A DNA stretch of 64,000 nt from Dyadobacter pollutisoli (GTDB lineage Bacteria; Bacteroidota; Bacteroidia; Cytophagales; Spirosomataceae). Positions within the stretch are counted from its first letter, which is position 1. Every line of letters begins with the position of its first letter. The DNA lies in assembly GCF_026625565.1 (NCBI RefSeq), contig NZ_CP112998.1:3784501-3848500 (forward strand). The letters run 5' to 3'. The notes beneath the pieces were generated by a model. The model made no database searches and was not told the DNA's origin. It saw only the letters and a program-made list of their open reading frames with translations. Of this stretch, positions 41,687 to 51,512 are shown piece after piece. The position numbers and the translations under genes are program-made.

Positions 41687-43216
41687 ATGAAATATATATC
41701 AATCTTATCACTACTCATCATGTGCCTTGCGGTATCCTGCGAGGGGCTGATTGAACCAAAAGTGTACAGCATCCTCACCGACGGAAACGCTTTTCAATCA
41801 AAAGACGATGCTATTGCCGCAGTTAACGCAGCCTATTCCAGACTGAAACAGCCCAGCGGGACCAACGACTCATGGATGTATTATGCTGGTTTTCAGGTTA
41901 CGATTACTGACCTTACAACTGACATTGGACATGCAAAATCAGGTGGAGACGTTGGCTTGATGTCCGACGCCAACTGGGGACCGAGTAACACGTATCTGGC
42001 TTATGCATGGCAACACCAGTTTAAACTCGTTTCCGATGTAAACAATGCTCTTTATTATATTCCAAAAATCGCTTCGCTGAAAGATGACGAAAAAACGCAA
42101 TTTTTAAGCGAGCTGAAATTTTTGCGGTCGTTAGGATATTTTGATTTGACAAATGCATTTGGTCCCGTTCCGTTGATGACGGAAGATTCGGTAGCCAAAA
42201 GCATCCAAAGTCCTGATTTTGGAGCTCACACTCCTGTAACAGAATTGTCAAAAATCAACGCACAAGTGATCGCTGACCTGGAATATGCAGCGAAAAACCT
42301 GCCGGCGAATTATACGTCCAATGCGATTTATAAAACCAATGATGTGGGCAGGGCTACAAAGGGTTCGGCGCTTGCCTTACTTTGCAAACTGTATATGCGT
42401 GAAAAACAGTGGCAAAAAGTAGTTGAAGTAACTCAACAGATCATGGATCTGAAACAGTATGCGCTTTACCCTACTTATGCGGGACTTTTTGCAGAAAACA
42501 ACAAATGGTGTTCTGAAAATATTTTCAGCGCATTGTCCAACAATCTTGTGGATGGTACTGAAATGATGAACCATTTTGGACCTATCAACAATAAGGAAGT
42601 TACCGACAGATGGCAGTACTTCGCGATAACCTGGTATTTCTGGAATACATTTGAAAAGAATGACGATCGTCGCGAAATGTTCTTCTATGACTATATCGGC
42701 AGTGACGGCTTGCACTATGTACAGCCTCCTGCCGGGCAAATAAACCCGCCTGCCGGCTACTACTACCTGGCGGACGTAGCGTCGAAAAAATATGCTGACC
42801 CCAAAGGATCAACTACTTACCTGGACGGACACGTGTTCCCGATCATTCGCTACGCGGATATCCTGATGTCCCGCGCCGAAGCTTTGAATGAATTGAATGG
42901 TCCTAATGCAGAAAGCATTCAACTGATCAATCAGGTAAAAGCACGCTCGAAAGCGACATTGCTGGGTGCTCCGGGTACATTTACGAAAGATGGGCTGCGC
43001 GATCAGATCCTGACAGAACGTGGCTGGGAATTCTTCTTCGAATGCAAACGTCGTGAAGATTTGATCCGCATGGGAAAATATCAATCCGTTGTGAACAACT
43101 ACCTTACCACCATCGGCAAGGCACCACGTATTGATATCAACAAACATAAATACTTCCCATACCCACAAACACAAGTAGACCTAAACCCAAGCCTAAGCAA
43201 CAGCGACAGGCAGTAA
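41687..43216 (+). CDS. susD: SusD/RagB-family outer-membrane glycan-binding lipoprotein
   Basis: 509 residues with a lipoprotein signal (MKYISILSLLIMCLAVSC, Cys at residue 18). TPR-like helical hallmarks of SusD are visible: DDAIAAVNAAYSRLKQ, FLSELKFLRSLGYFDLTNAFGPVPL, AKGSALALLCKLYMREKQWQKVVEVTQQIM, and the C-terminal RYADILMSRAEALNEL, ERGWEFFFECKRREDLIRMG. It forms the lid of the SusC barrel. Confidence 0.95.
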   Translation: MKYISILSLLIMCLAVSCEGLIEPKVYSILTDGNAFQSKDDAIAAVNAAYSRLKQPSGTNDSWMYYAGFQVTITDLTTDIGHAKSGGDVGLMSDANWGPSNTYLAYAWQHQFKLVSDVNNALYYIPKIASLKDDEKTQFLSELKFLRSLGYFDLTNAFGPVPLMTEDSVAKSIQSPDFGAHTPVTELSKINAQVIADLEYAAKNLPANYTSNAIYKTNDVGRATKGSALALLCKLYMREKQWQKVVEVTQQIMDLKQYALYPTYAGLFAENNKWCSENIFSALSNNLVDGTEMMNHFGPINNKEVTDRWQYFAITWYFWNTFEKNDDRREMFFYDYIGSDGLHYVQPPAGQINPPAGYYYLADVASKKYADPKGSTTYLDGHVFPIIRYADILMSRAEALNELNGPNAESIQLINQVKARSKATLLGAPGTFTKDGLRDQILTERGWEFFFECKRREDLIRMGKYQSVVNNYLTTIGKAPRIDINKHKYFPYPQTQVDLNPSLSNSDRQ

Positions 43217-43217
43217 C

Positions 43218-43288
43218 CTTTCGGCTTCGTTCAGAGTGACAAGTATTGTCAAGGGACAAAAACATTGTCATGCTGAGCGAAGCCAAAG
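43218..43288. repeat. Inverted repeat of GGCTTCG/CGAAGCC type
   Basis: 43218-43241 and 43266-43288 form an imperfect inverted repeat (core GGCTTCG...CGAAGCC, TGACA at the inner ends) just past the SusD stop. The same sequence style (TGTCATGCTGAGCGAAGCC) is widely dispersed in Bacteroidota. It may also end susD transcription. Confidence 0.6.
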
Positions 43289-43327
43289 CACTTTACTATA
43301 TTTACGCATACCCACGTTCCTACATTT

Positions 43328-44728
43328 ATGAAATGCATTTTACTCAACTTTCTGATTTTACTCGCGGGAATGCTCCTGACTGGCTGCGGCGGTTCAGGCA
43401 TTGAAACGATCAGCCTGAGCGCTCCCGGCAGAAACACATTGAAAGTAAAGATTGATGTAAAAACAACTCATAAGAACAGTCTTCGGATCAACTATTGGAC
43501 AAAAAACGACTCACTTACCAAATACACAACACCAAGTTCTCCCGAAGGCACTGAGCACGCCCTCGTACTGACCAATCTCCGCCCCAGCTCACAATACCTT
43601 TATCAGATCATCTCAACAGATGGCGGGGTGGAAACCAGCAGCAAAGTATACGACTTCAAAACCTCCGGTTACCCGGTCTGGATTCAGGATTTTTTCCGCG
43701 TTATCGCGCCCGATTCGGCGTCGGTACCACAGACATTCAAAGAAGGTTTTGTGCTGATCGCACGCCGTGAAACGCCCGGGATTATTTTCATGCTCGACGC
43801 AAAAGGCGAGATCCGCTGGTATCATCAGGTGAACGGTACCGGATTTAAAACCACGCATTTTACACGCAACAAAACCATTTTGTCCATTCTCGGAACGGAA
43901 GAATATCCCACGAGCTATGGAAATGAAATTCTCGAAGTATCCATGACCGGCGACACGCTGCTGCATCTCAAAAAGGGCGAAGGCGACTTCAAAGAAACGG
44001 TACACCACGAAATTATCCTGAACCCGAAAAGCGAAGTCGTCACACTGAGCGTCCAGACCAAGATCATGGACCTCACCAGCGTCGGCGGAACGGCAAAAGA
44101 CACTGTGAAAAGTGACGGCATCATTGTACTCGACAGAAAAGGCAAAAGAGTATGGAGCTGGTCCGTTTTCGACGTGCTCGATCCATTAAAAGATCCCAAA
44201 ATTATGCAGGAAAAGAAAGACTGGATGCATGCCAATAGTGTCAACTTCGATACCGACGGCAACTACCTGATCTCTTTTTACAACAATGGACAAATCTGGA
44301 AGCTGGATACCAAAACCGGGAAAGTAATCTGGAAATTTGGTAAAAACGGAGATTTTGCGATGCCCAAAGAAGTTGTTTTCGACCAGGGCCACGCAGTACA
44401 CCGCAATGCTGAGGGAGATATTATGCTTTTTGATAATGGTACGAGCCGTGAACAAACCCGCACATTGACATTCAAACTGGACGAAAAAAACAAAACCGCC
44501 GCTGTTACCCGACAGATCATTTTACCCAAAGAAATTTACACCGCCAGAATGGGCAGCGCATACCTGGTTACCAGCGACGCAATCCTGCAATGCAGCTCCA
44601 AAACCAACACCGTCGTGCTGACAAACAAGGAAGGACGGTTTTTATGGATGCTCAAAAGCAGGATCATGCCCTATCGTGCCGAGTTTATTCCGGGCAAACT
44701 GGTCGCTCCCTATCTCGTGAACAAATAG
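43328..44728 (+). CDS. Arylsulfotransferase (ASST)-like lipoprotein
   Basis: 466 residues with a lipobox (LTGCGG). A short fibronectin-like strand domain (SSQYLYQIISTDGGVETSSKV) precedes a beta-propeller of the ASST family: GFVLIARRETPGIIFMLDAKGEIRWYHQ, TVHHEIILNPKSEVV, DWMHANSVNFDTDGNYLISFYNNGQIWKLD, FDQGHAVHRNAEGDIMLFDNG. Conserved histidines stand at the propeller centre. ASST moves sulfuryl groups from aryl sulfates without PAPS. Only 3 nt separate it from chrA. Confidence 0.82.
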   Translation: MKCILLNFLILLAGMLLTGCGGSGIETISLSAPGRNTLKVKIDVKTTHKNSLRINYWTKNDSLTKYTTPSSPEGTEHALVLTNLRPSSQYLYQIISTDGGVETSSKVYDFKTSGYPVWIQDFFRVIAPDSASVPQTFKEGFVLIARRETPGIIFMLDAKGEIRWYHQVNGTGFKTTHFTRNKTILSILGTEEYPTSYGNEILEVSMTGDTLLHLKKGEGDFKETVHHEIILNPKSEVVTLSVQTKIMDLTSVGGTAKDTVKSDGIIVLDRKGKRVWSWSVFDVLDPLKDPKIMQEKKDWMHANSVNFDTDGNYLISFYNNGQIWKLDTKTGKVIWKFGKNGDFAMPKEVVFDQGHAVHRNAEGDIMLFDNGTSREQTRTLTFKLDEKNKTAAVTRQIILPKEIYTARMGSAYLVTSDAILQCSSKTNTVVLTNKEGRFLWMLKSRIMPYRAEFIPGKLVAPYLVNK

Positions 44729-44731
44729 CCG

Positions 44732-45913
44732 ATGAAACCTACCCTCACCTATCTTTTCCTGACATTCCTGAGGATAGGTGCGACGTCGTGGGGCGGATTT
44801 ATGGTTCTCATTTCCATGATCCAGAAGAAGGTGGTTGAGAAGGACGGAAACCTGGAAGCCAATGTGATCATGGAAGGCATTTCGCTGGCCTCGGTGTTAC
44901 CCGGTCCGATGGCTGTTAATGTGGTATCGTTTGTAGGTTACAGGCTGGGCGGCTGGACGGGCGCATTCGTAAGCGTCGTGGCGGTGTTGTTACCCTCCTT
45001 CTTACTCATGCTGGCCCTCTCTCACTTGTATTTTTTATACGGTAACATCCCGGCGATGAGCCATTTTTTCTCGGGAATTCTTCCGGCGGTGGCGGCGATT
45101 ATCATTAGTGTGGCCGTCAATCTGGGAGAAAAGAGCATCAAAGACCTCCCGCAGATCGTCATTGCAATCGCTTCGGCGGTACTGATTTTTTTCTCAAAAT
45201 CCTACCTCACTACATTGACCATTCTTGTCGGCAGCGGCATTTTCGGGTATATCTTCTATTACAAACCCGCACCGGCACAAACATTACCCGAACAGGGAAC
45301 ATCGGAAATCAGAGCTTCGCGAAAGCAATATTGGCTCCTGATACCTGTGGCAGCATTGGTTTTGCTCTTTGTTTTTATCAATAAAAGCCCGGGCATTCAT
45401 TTACATAAAACCATCCTGCTTACCTTCTCGGGAATGAGCCTGAGCCAGTTTGGAGGCGGTTATGTGATTATCCCCACCATGCAAAAAATCGTCGTCGACG
45501 GAATGAAATGGCTTTCGGACAAGGAATTTGTAGATGCCGTCGCGATGGGTCAGATCACGCCGGGACCCATTTTCGTGAGTGCGACATTTATCGGGTACAA
45601 GCTGGCCGGGTTCTGGGGCGCGCTCAATGCAACAATTTCTATTTTCTTTCCAACGGCGATACTCACGGTTTTTTGTGCCAAATTTTTTAACAAAATCAGC
45701 AGCTCGGCCCTGGTAACAGCAATCTTCAAAGGTTTGAGGCCCGCTATTATCGGAATGATCGCCTCGGCAGCCCTGACGATTCTGTGGAATAATGGCCTGT
45801 CCATTTTTACCATTGCGATTTTTGCCCTGGCATTACTCACGATCATGCGTTTCAAAATAGACCCGGTTTACGTGATTCCCGTCGCCGGTATCATTGGAAT
45901 TTTAATACTATAA
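44732..45913 (+). CDS. chrA: ChrA-family transporter
   Basis: 393 residues with two CHR domains, each with GxxxGG-type loops: LFLTFLRIGATSWGGFMVLISMIQKK and the matching SGMSLSQFGGGYVIIPTMQK. The PGPMAVN and PGPIFV segments mark the repeat halves, as usual in long-chain ChrA. Known members expel chromate; some family members act on sulfate-like oxyanions. Between ASST and a sulfotransferase, an oxyanion role related to sulfur is an inference only. Confidence 0.88.
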   Translation: MKPTLTYLFLTFLRIGATSWGGFMVLISMIQKKVVEKDGNLEANVIMEGISLASVLPGPMAVNVVSFVGYRLGGWTGAFVSVVAVLLPSFLLMLALSHLYFLYGNIPAMSHFFSGILPAVAAIIISVAVNLGEKSIKDLPQIVIAIASAVLIFFSKSYLTTLTILVGSGIFGYIFYYKPAPAQTLPEQGTSEIRASRKQYWLLIPVAALVLLFVFINKSPGIHLHKTILLTFSGMSLSQFGGGYVIIPTMQKIVVDGMKWLSDKEFVDAVAMGQITPGPIFVSATFIGYKLAGFWGALNATISIFFPTAILTVFCAKFFNKISSSALVTAIFKGLRPAIIGMIASAALTILWNNGLSIFTIAIFALALLTIMRFKIDPVYVIPVAGIIGILIL

Positions 45914-45916
45914 CCC

Positions 45917-46993
45917 ATGACATTTACCCCCGTCCAGATGATCGGGACACAACGTTCCGGCTCTAATTTACTCAGACTGATGCTGAACCAGTTGAAAGGC
46001 GTATCAGCCCCTCACCCGCCGCATATTCTGGAAAGGCTGATGCCACTGCTGCCCGCATATGGAGATCTGAACATTGTCCCTAATTTTGAAAAACTGATCG
46101 AGGATGTGTGTTCACTGGTAGAAACCAATCCCGTTCCCTGGACAGGCGTCGTGCTTGACCGCCAGGTGATACTCACGCGGTGCGCGGAACCTACGCTTCC
46201 TGAAGTTACCCGCGTGGTGTATGAACTGAAAGCTGAGAGTGAGGGCGCAAATGTGTGGATGTGTAAAAGCATGGCAAATATCCGTTACGCCGACGATCTT
46301 GAAAAATACTACCGCAAACCCCTATACGTCCACCTTTTCCGCGACGGCCGCGATGTGGCGCTATCATTCAAAAAAGCCATTGTTGGCGAAAAACACATTT
46401 ACCACATTGCCCGTCAATGGAAGCAGGAGCAGGACGCGTCGATTGATTTGTACGAAAAGCTGGGTAGCAGCCGGGTGATCAGGCTTCGGTATGAAGATCT
46501 GCTTCAAAACCCGCAGGAAGAACTAAAAAAGCTGTGCAGCTTCCTTGGAGTTGCATATTCGGAAGCCGCTATGTCCTACCACGAATCAGACGAATCGAAA
46601 GAAACAGCCAACTCAGGACTCATGTGGCAGAATGTCGTGAAACCCGTATTGACGGATAATCACAACAAGTTTTTGAAAGAATTGAGTGAAGTCGATATCC
46701 GGATTTTTGAATGCGTCGCTGGTGAAACCTTGGAAAAACTCGGCTATCAACTTCAATTTGAGTACAACAAAAACCATTCATTTTCCGACGAAGAAATCGC
46801 TTCATTTTCGAAAATCAATGATGATTTGAAAGCCGAATTCAGAAAAAAACTCCGCCCGGAAGACCTTGAAAAAAGGCGCGGCCAGGAGGAGCTTTTAAGG
46901 AAAATCAAATCACAAATGCCTGTACACCAGTTACCTTCGCCGCCTGCCTCTTCAAGGGAGCCTGCTGATCTGACAACTCCAATTATTAACTAA
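45917..46993 (+). CDS. PAPS-dependent sulfotransferase
   Basis: 358 residues. The 5'-phosphosulfate loop is GTQRSGSNLLRLML (residues 9-22) and the 3'-phosphate-binding region FRDGRDVALSFKK. RYEDLLQNPQEELKKLCSFLGV is the conserved back part. The enzyme moves the sulfuryl group from PAPS to an alcohol or amine; acceptor unknown. It is the third gene of a tight operon (3-nt gap to chrA), with cysC and cysQ about 12 kb upstream. Its last bases overlap the convergent small gene at 46986. Confidence 0.88.
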   Translation: MTFTPVQMIGTQRSGSNLLRLMLNQLKGVSAPHPPHILERLMPLLPAYGDLNIVPNFEKLIEDVCSLVETNPVPWTGVVLDRQVILTRCAEPTLPEVTRVVYELKAESEGANVWMCKSMANIRYADDLEKYYRKPLYVHLFRDGRDVALSFKKAIVGEKHIYHIARQWKQEQDASIDLYEKLGSSRVIRLRYEDLLQNPQEELKKLCSFLGVAYSEAAMSYHESDESKETANSGLMWQNVVKPVLTDNHNKFLKELSEVDIRIFECVAGETLEKLGYQLQFEYNKNHSFSDEEIASFSKINDDLKAEFRKKLRPEDLEKRRGQEELLRKIKSQMPVHQLPSPPASSREPADLTTPIIN

Positions 46994-47186
46994 GGACTTC
47001 GCTAAGCCTTTGTACCTGGCTTTTGTTGTACGTACGGGTAATCGTAGCGGATTTACCCGTCTTGACGTTGGTAACTGTTATACCTTTATCAGTTACAATA
47101 TTATAGATAAACCTGATAATACTAGCAGAAGCAATGGCTACTGCCAATAATATGACAAGTGTTGAAAAATTATCTATTGCTTCCAT
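46986..47186 (-). CDS. Small single-pass membrane protein
   Basis: 66 residues. One hydrophobic helix (STLVILLAVAIASASIIRFIY) is followed by a short soluble beta-like tail (GITVTNVKTGKSATITRTYNKSQV). It ends inside the sulfotransferase gene by 8 nt. No family recognised, but the layout is that of a genuine small membrane protein. Confidence 0.6.
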   Translation of the reverse strand: MEAIDNFSTLVILLAVAIASASIIRFIYNIVTDKGITVTNVKTGKSATITRTYNKSQVQRLSEVLS

Positions 47187-47426
47187 TTAGACCAGGTTTT
47201 TTTGTTACAGACATGATTACTAACCAGATAACACTGAGAAAGTTATTGGAAGTAAGTTTCTTCTTTCTTTTTTAGTAAAATTGAAATAATCTTGGATCGA
47301 AGAGTATCTGTATCAGCAGCATCACTGACATTTGATCAAACAAAAATATAAAATTATTGAACTAATCAAAACGAAGCCGTGAAATGTGCTCCCAACTTTG
47401 ACAAGGACTACCTCAAACCACATAAA

Positions 47427-48320
47427 ATGAAAAAGTGGTTGCCTTTGCTTCTGCTAATGCTCTCATTCCCTTCCTTTTCTCAGGAAAAAATGGTGAATGT
47501 GAATGGTATCGATCATCATTTGCTGACCAAGGGTTTTGAGAAGAGAAAGCCGGGTTCTCCTGTGCTCATTTTTGAGAATGGAATGGGAATGGGCTCTGGC
47601 AACTGGAATACAGTGTTCGACGAACTTTCCAAAGTAGCTCCCGTAGTTGCCTATGACAGGCAGAATATTGAAAAATCAGGCAAAATATACCAGCTACCCA
47701 CACCGCGCCGGGTGGCCGACAATCTCAAAGGGATACTCGGTGAATTGAAAATTGCCCCGCCATATGTACTCGTCGGGCATTCGATGGGCGGAGTTTACAT
47801 CAGGGCTTTTGCGGGATACTATCCAGATGACGTGGCAGGCTTGGTGTTCGTTGACCCGGCAGATTTCACGGAGACAAAAGACGACTGGAATCAGATTTTC
47901 AGAACCATTGGAGTGCCCGAAAAACGGATTGATGAAATGATCTACCAACGGTTGTATGTGGCTTCAAAAGTAGATTCAGTGCGTTATGGGCCATGGAGTG
48001 AGGGCCAGGTGTTGACGGAGTTACGCAAAACAGACTTCGCAGAACTCAGCAGTTTGCCGGTTCCCCAGGTACCAATCTACTTCTTTGTCGGTGGAAAATT
48101 CGAAGTTCCAGCAGACCGCAGGAGCAAAGATTACAACCATGAATTGTTCTTTGACGTGAAAAATAATTCAAATATGGCAAGGTGGAAAAGATTCATTCAT
48201 TCCTCTCATAAACCCGGCGCGCTGATTTACCTCACAAATAGCGGTCACTTCATACACCGCGACGACGCCCCGATGGTGATAGGCAATATCAAAATGCTCA
48301 TCGAGGGCCTGGAAAAGTAA
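47427..48320 (+). CDS. Secreted alpha/beta hydrolase
   Basis: 297 residues from the ATG at 47427, where a signal peptide starts (MKKWLPLLLLMLSFPSFSQ). The catalytic Ser is in VLVGHSMGGVYIRAFAGYYP, a likely Asp follows in VFVDPAD or the region before EVPADRR, and a late histidine appears in NSGHFIHRDD. The oxyanion segment is ENGMGMGSGNW. It is a standard lipase/esterase-like fold with unknown substrate. Confidence 0.85.
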   Translation: MKKWLPLLLLMLSFPSFSQEKMVNVNGIDHHLLTKGFEKRKPGSPVLIFENGMGMGSGNWNTVFDELSKVAPVVAYDRQNIEKSGKIYQLPTPRRVADNLKGILGELKIAPPYVLVGHSMGGVYIRAFAGYYPDDVAGLVFVDPADFTETKDDWNQIFRTIGVPEKRIDEMIYQRLYVASKVDSVRYGPWSEGQVLTELRKTDFAELSSLPVPQVPIYFFVGGKFEVPADRRSKDYNHELFFDVKNNSNMARWKRFIHSSHKPGALIYLTNSGHFIHRDDAPMVIGNIKMLIEGLEK

Positions 48321-48372
48321 AAATGATCACTGGTTCGGTTTTTGATAATGGCAGTTGTTTATTAAAACAGCC

Positions 48373-49137
48373 ATGCAAAAGAATTCCGAAAGCCAACCTC
48401 AATTTTTCTCGGGAACAAGCGGCCTGGTCTTGCCGGTTCGGAACAAATCATTTTTACCGCCGGAGTTTCAAAGCAAGACCCGACTGCGGTATTACTCGAC
48501 CATTTTCAACAGCATTGAGATCAATAGCACCTTTTACAAGCTTCCTTTGGCTAGAACTATTGCCAAATGGGCCGGTGAAGTTCCTGATACATTCCGGTTT
48601 ACATTCAAACTTTGGAGAGAAATCACGCACATCAAGAATCTATCTTTTCAGCCTGAGGATGTAGTCCGGTTTATCGAAATCATCAATCAGGTGGGAGATA
48701 AAAAGGGATGCTTGCTAGTGCAATTTCCGCCTTCGCTGAAAATTGGCATGGCATCGCAGCTTGAAAAATTGTGTACGGTAATATCGGAGGCAAATGCCGC
48801 TAACGCCTGGAAGATTGCGCTCGAATTCCGTCACAACTCCTGGTACCACGAAGATATTTATGACTTGCTTAATGAATTTGGCTTCGGTGTCGTGATCCAT
48901 GACAAACCGGGCTCCGTCACGCCATTTGGCAGTTCCGACGTTGATTTTACATACCTGCGTTTTCATGGACCAAACGGAGATTACAAGGGACATTACGACG
49001 CGGCATTTACTGAGGATTACAGTCAGATGATCCGCGAATGGCTGCATGAGGGGCTGACCGTGTACACTTACTTTAACAACACAATGGGTGATGCCGTCAG
49101 CGATCTGCGGCAACTTAACCTTTCCTTACGGAGGTAA
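48373..49137 (+). CDS. DUF72-family protein
   Basis: 254 residues from the ATG at 48373; the frame begins with a TTG at 48355. DUF72 pattern: FFSGTSGLVLP, RYYSTIFNSIEINSTFYKLP, FTFKLWREITHIK, CLLVQFPPSLK and FTYLRFHGPNGDYKGHYDA. These are TIM-barrel-like proteins with an unknown, probably nucleic-acid-linked, function (E. coli YecE). It lies 53 nt after the hydrolase. Confidence 0.88.
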   Translation: MQKNSESQPQFFSGTSGLVLPVRNKSFLPPEFQSKTRLRYYSTIFNSIEINSTFYKLPLARTIAKWAGEVPDTFRFTFKLWREITHIKNLSFQPEDVVRFIEIINQVGDKKGCLLVQFPPSLKIGMASQLEKLCTVISEANAANAWKIALEFRHNSWYHEDIYDLLNEFGFGVVIHDKPGSVTPFGSSDVDFTYLRFHGPNGDYKGHYDAAFTEDYSQMIREWLHEGLTVYTYFNNTMGDAVSDLRQLNLSLRR

Positions 49138-49195
49138 CAAGGAGACTGGAACGGGAATTTAAGGCCATCAATAATGATCATTCAAATTTAAGAAA

Positions 49196-49378
49196 ATGGG
49201 CCTGTTTAAATTAAAAGAAGACGAATCCACTGAAATCGAAATTTTCCCGGAAGAAGTTGATGAGATCGTCCCCGATGCTGATTTCCGGTTTAGCCTGGTG
49301 ATCCTTAAAAATGGCGACAAGCACTTTATTTATGGAACCGAAAACGAGGTACTGGAAAAATTGAACGATGCGGACTGA
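49196..49378 (+). CDS. Hypothetical small acidic protein
   Basis: 60 residues, strongly acidic (EDESTEIEIFPEEVDEIVPDADF) with a short strand and helix at the end. No signal peptide. No family recognised. An ATG in a good position after the DUF72 gene makes a real gene likely. Confidence 0.5.
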   Translation: MGLFKLKEDESTEIEIFPEEVDEIVPDADFRFSLVILKNGDKHFIYGTENEVLEKLNDAD

Positions 49379-49523
49379 TACCGGACACCGGCATTAACCA
49401 CGATAAAAATCAAAATTTCACAAATAATATTATTTAGACTCGTTATCAATTAACTTTGCGCACCTTACCTCGAAAACAGAAGAACGCAAAAGGTAACCCA
49501 GCATCTAAATAATAAGTGTTTGT

Positions 49524-50996
49524 ATGAAAAAACTTCTTGTCGTCGCTTGTGCATTATTTTCTATTGCTGCTCAGGCTCAGCAGAATGTGCTTCTGGAACA
49601 GTCATTCTGGAAAAATTCCCCAGATGTGAATGCGGTCAAAGCAGAGATTGAGAAAGGAGCAAACCCTTCTCAGTTTAACAATAATATGTTTGACCCGGTC
49701 GTGCTGGCGATCAATGCCCAGGCACCGAATGCAACCATTGAATATTTGATGACATTCCCGGGCAATACGGTTGATAAATTGACACATGATGGCCGCATTT
49801 ACCTGCATTGGGCTGCTATGCGTGGTAATGTAGCATTAATGGAGTCGCTTGTCGCCAAAGGTGCGAAAGGAAATTTTGTGGATGGGCACGGAGCAACTCC
49901 TATCAATTTTGCAGCGGGCGGCGGTCAGCAGAATACCAAAGTTTACGATATCTGTCTGGCACACGGCGCTGACCTTAAAAAAGACCTTAACCACGACGGT
50001 GCCAATGCATTGCTTATCGCGGTGGCGAATGATAAAGACCTTGCCTTGACCAATTATTTCGTTTCAAAAGGCCTTGATATAAAAAGTACTGACGCTGCCG
50101 GCAACAATGCATTCAGCTATGCCGCCCGTGCTGGTAAGATTGATGTATTGAAAACGCTTCTGCAAAAAGGAGTACCTGCCAATTCCAATGCGATATTGAT
50201 GGCGGCACAAGGATCACGCGCCGGTGCCAATCCTATTGAAGTATATCAATACCTGGAAAGCCTGAACCTGAAACCAACTGTGGTGAGCAAAACTGGTGAA
50301 AATGCATTGCATTTCGTCGTACGGAAACCTAAGCAGGAAGAAATTATCAAGTACTTCCTGGACAAAGGCGTTGATGTAAATAACGCCGACGAAAACGGAA
50401 ATACAGTGTTCATGAATGCAGCTGCCAGCAACCGCGAAACTACTGCGCTCGACATCTTGCTTCCCAAAGTGAAAGACGTTAATCAGGGTAATTCGAAGGG
50501 TGTGAGCGCATTAGCCATGGCAGTTCGCAGTAATTCTCCCGAAGTAATCGGATACCTGATCGGCAAAGGCGCCGACATTAATACGACTGATAAGAATGGC
50601 GACAACCTGTCTTTCTATCTGGCCCAGTCATACAATGCACAGAAAGCCAGCGAGTTCGATGCCAAAGTCGCAGTTCTTCAGGAAAAAGGTTTCAAAATTG
50701 CCGCCCCTGCTAAAAATGGCAATACGTTGTACCATGTAGCTGTGGCCAAAAATGACCTGTCGCTGCTGAAACGCCTGGAAGCCTTGCAACTCGATGTAAA
50801 TGCGAAGAATGCAGAAGGCCTTACCGCGCTTCACAGGGCTGCTATGGTTTCGAAAGACGACGTTGTGCTTAAATATCTGATATCGATCGGGGCTAAAAAA
50901 GATATTGAAACTAACTTCAAAGAAACTGCCTTTGACCTGGCCGGCGAAAATGAATCGCTGTCCAAAAACAATGTAACTGTTAATTTCCTGAAATAA
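49524..50996 (+). CDS. Secreted ankyrin-repeat protein
   Basis: 490 residues with a signal peptide (MKKLLVVACALFSIAAQAQ). About ten ankyrin repeats follow (DGRIYLHWAAMRGNVALMESLVAKGAK, DGANALLIAVANDKDLALTNYFVSKG, LAMAVRSNSPEVIGYLIGKGADIN, GLTALHRAAMVSKDDVVLKYLIS). The cargo or partner is unknown; a periplasmic scaffold is likely. A TAACTTTG -7-like box lies at 49451-49458. It is followed at 6 nt by the DUF2271 gene. Confidence 0.85.
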   Translation: MKKLLVVACALFSIAAQAQQNVLLEQSFWKNSPDVNAVKAEIEKGANPSQFNNNMFDPVVLAINAQAPNATIEYLMTFPGNTVDKLTHDGRIYLHWAAMRGNVALMESLVAKGAKGNFVDGHGATPINFAAGGGQQNTKVYDICLAHGADLKKDLNHDGANALLIAVANDKDLALTNYFVSKGLDIKSTDAAGNNAFSYAARAGKIDVLKTLLQKGVPANSNAILMAAQGSRAGANPIEVYQYLESLNLKPTVVSKTGENALHFVVRKPKQEEIIKYFLDKGVDVNNADENGNTVFMNAAASNRETTALDILLPKVKDVNQGNSKGVSALAMAVRSNSPEVIGYLIGKGADINTTDKNGDNLSFYLAQSYNAQKASEFDAKVAVLQEKGFKIAAPAKNGNTLYHVAVAKNDLSLLKRLEALQLDVNAKNAEGLTALHRAAMVSKDDVVLKYLISIGAKKDIETNFKETAFDLAGENESLSKNNVTVNFLK

Positions 50997-51002
50997 TTTT
51001 CA

Positions 51003-51497
51003 ATGTCCGACCTACTGAAAGTAACACTCCTTTTTCTGACGCTGACATTCGCCCGGCCCACCAGCACATTGGCGCAAGCCACGGGTACCAGCAAATACAA
51101 GTGCATGATCCAGATGACGAATTACATGGGTGAAGGTGCCTATATCGTGATTTCGCTCATCAATAGTAAAGGTGCATATGACAAAACATTGTATGTACTT
51201 GGCCCCGATAAAAAGTGGTACAACAGTATCAAAGAATGGCATAAGTTCCACGCCAAAAAAACCGCCAATATCAGCGCAATCACCGGGGCATCCGTTACCG
51301 GAGGCGACCGCAGCGTGAATGTGTTCGAGATCGAAAATTCGAAGATCAACGCAGGCTACAAGATCCGGTTTGAAAGTGCTGTGGAGGATAAAGATTACAA
51401 TGTGAAAGACCTGGAAATACCATTGACCACGGAAGCACTTTCCGCTAAGAGCGAGGGTACCGGATATATCCGCTACGTCCGGTTCAGCGCCAACTAA
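51003..51497 (+). CDS. DUF2271-family periplasmic protein
   Basis: 164 residues with a signal-like start (MSDLLKVTLLFLTLTFARPTST). DUF2271 traits: YVLGPDKKWYNSIKEWHKF, GASVTGGDRSVNVFEIENS. These proteins are usually encoded with PepSY proteins and ApbE. Here it lies between the ankyrin gene and the PepSY reductase, gaps of 6 and 15 nt, so an envelope redox module is likely. Confidence 0.85.
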   Translation: MSDLLKVTLLFLTLTFARPTSTLAQATGTSKYKCMIQMTNYMGEGAYIVISLINSKGAYDKTLYVLGPDKKWYNSIKEWHKFHAKKTANISAITGASVTGGDRSVNVFEIENSKINAGYKIRFESAVEDKDYNVKDLEIPLTTEALSAKSEGTGYIRYVRFSAN

Positions 51498-51512
51498 TGT
51501 ACTGAGTACCTT

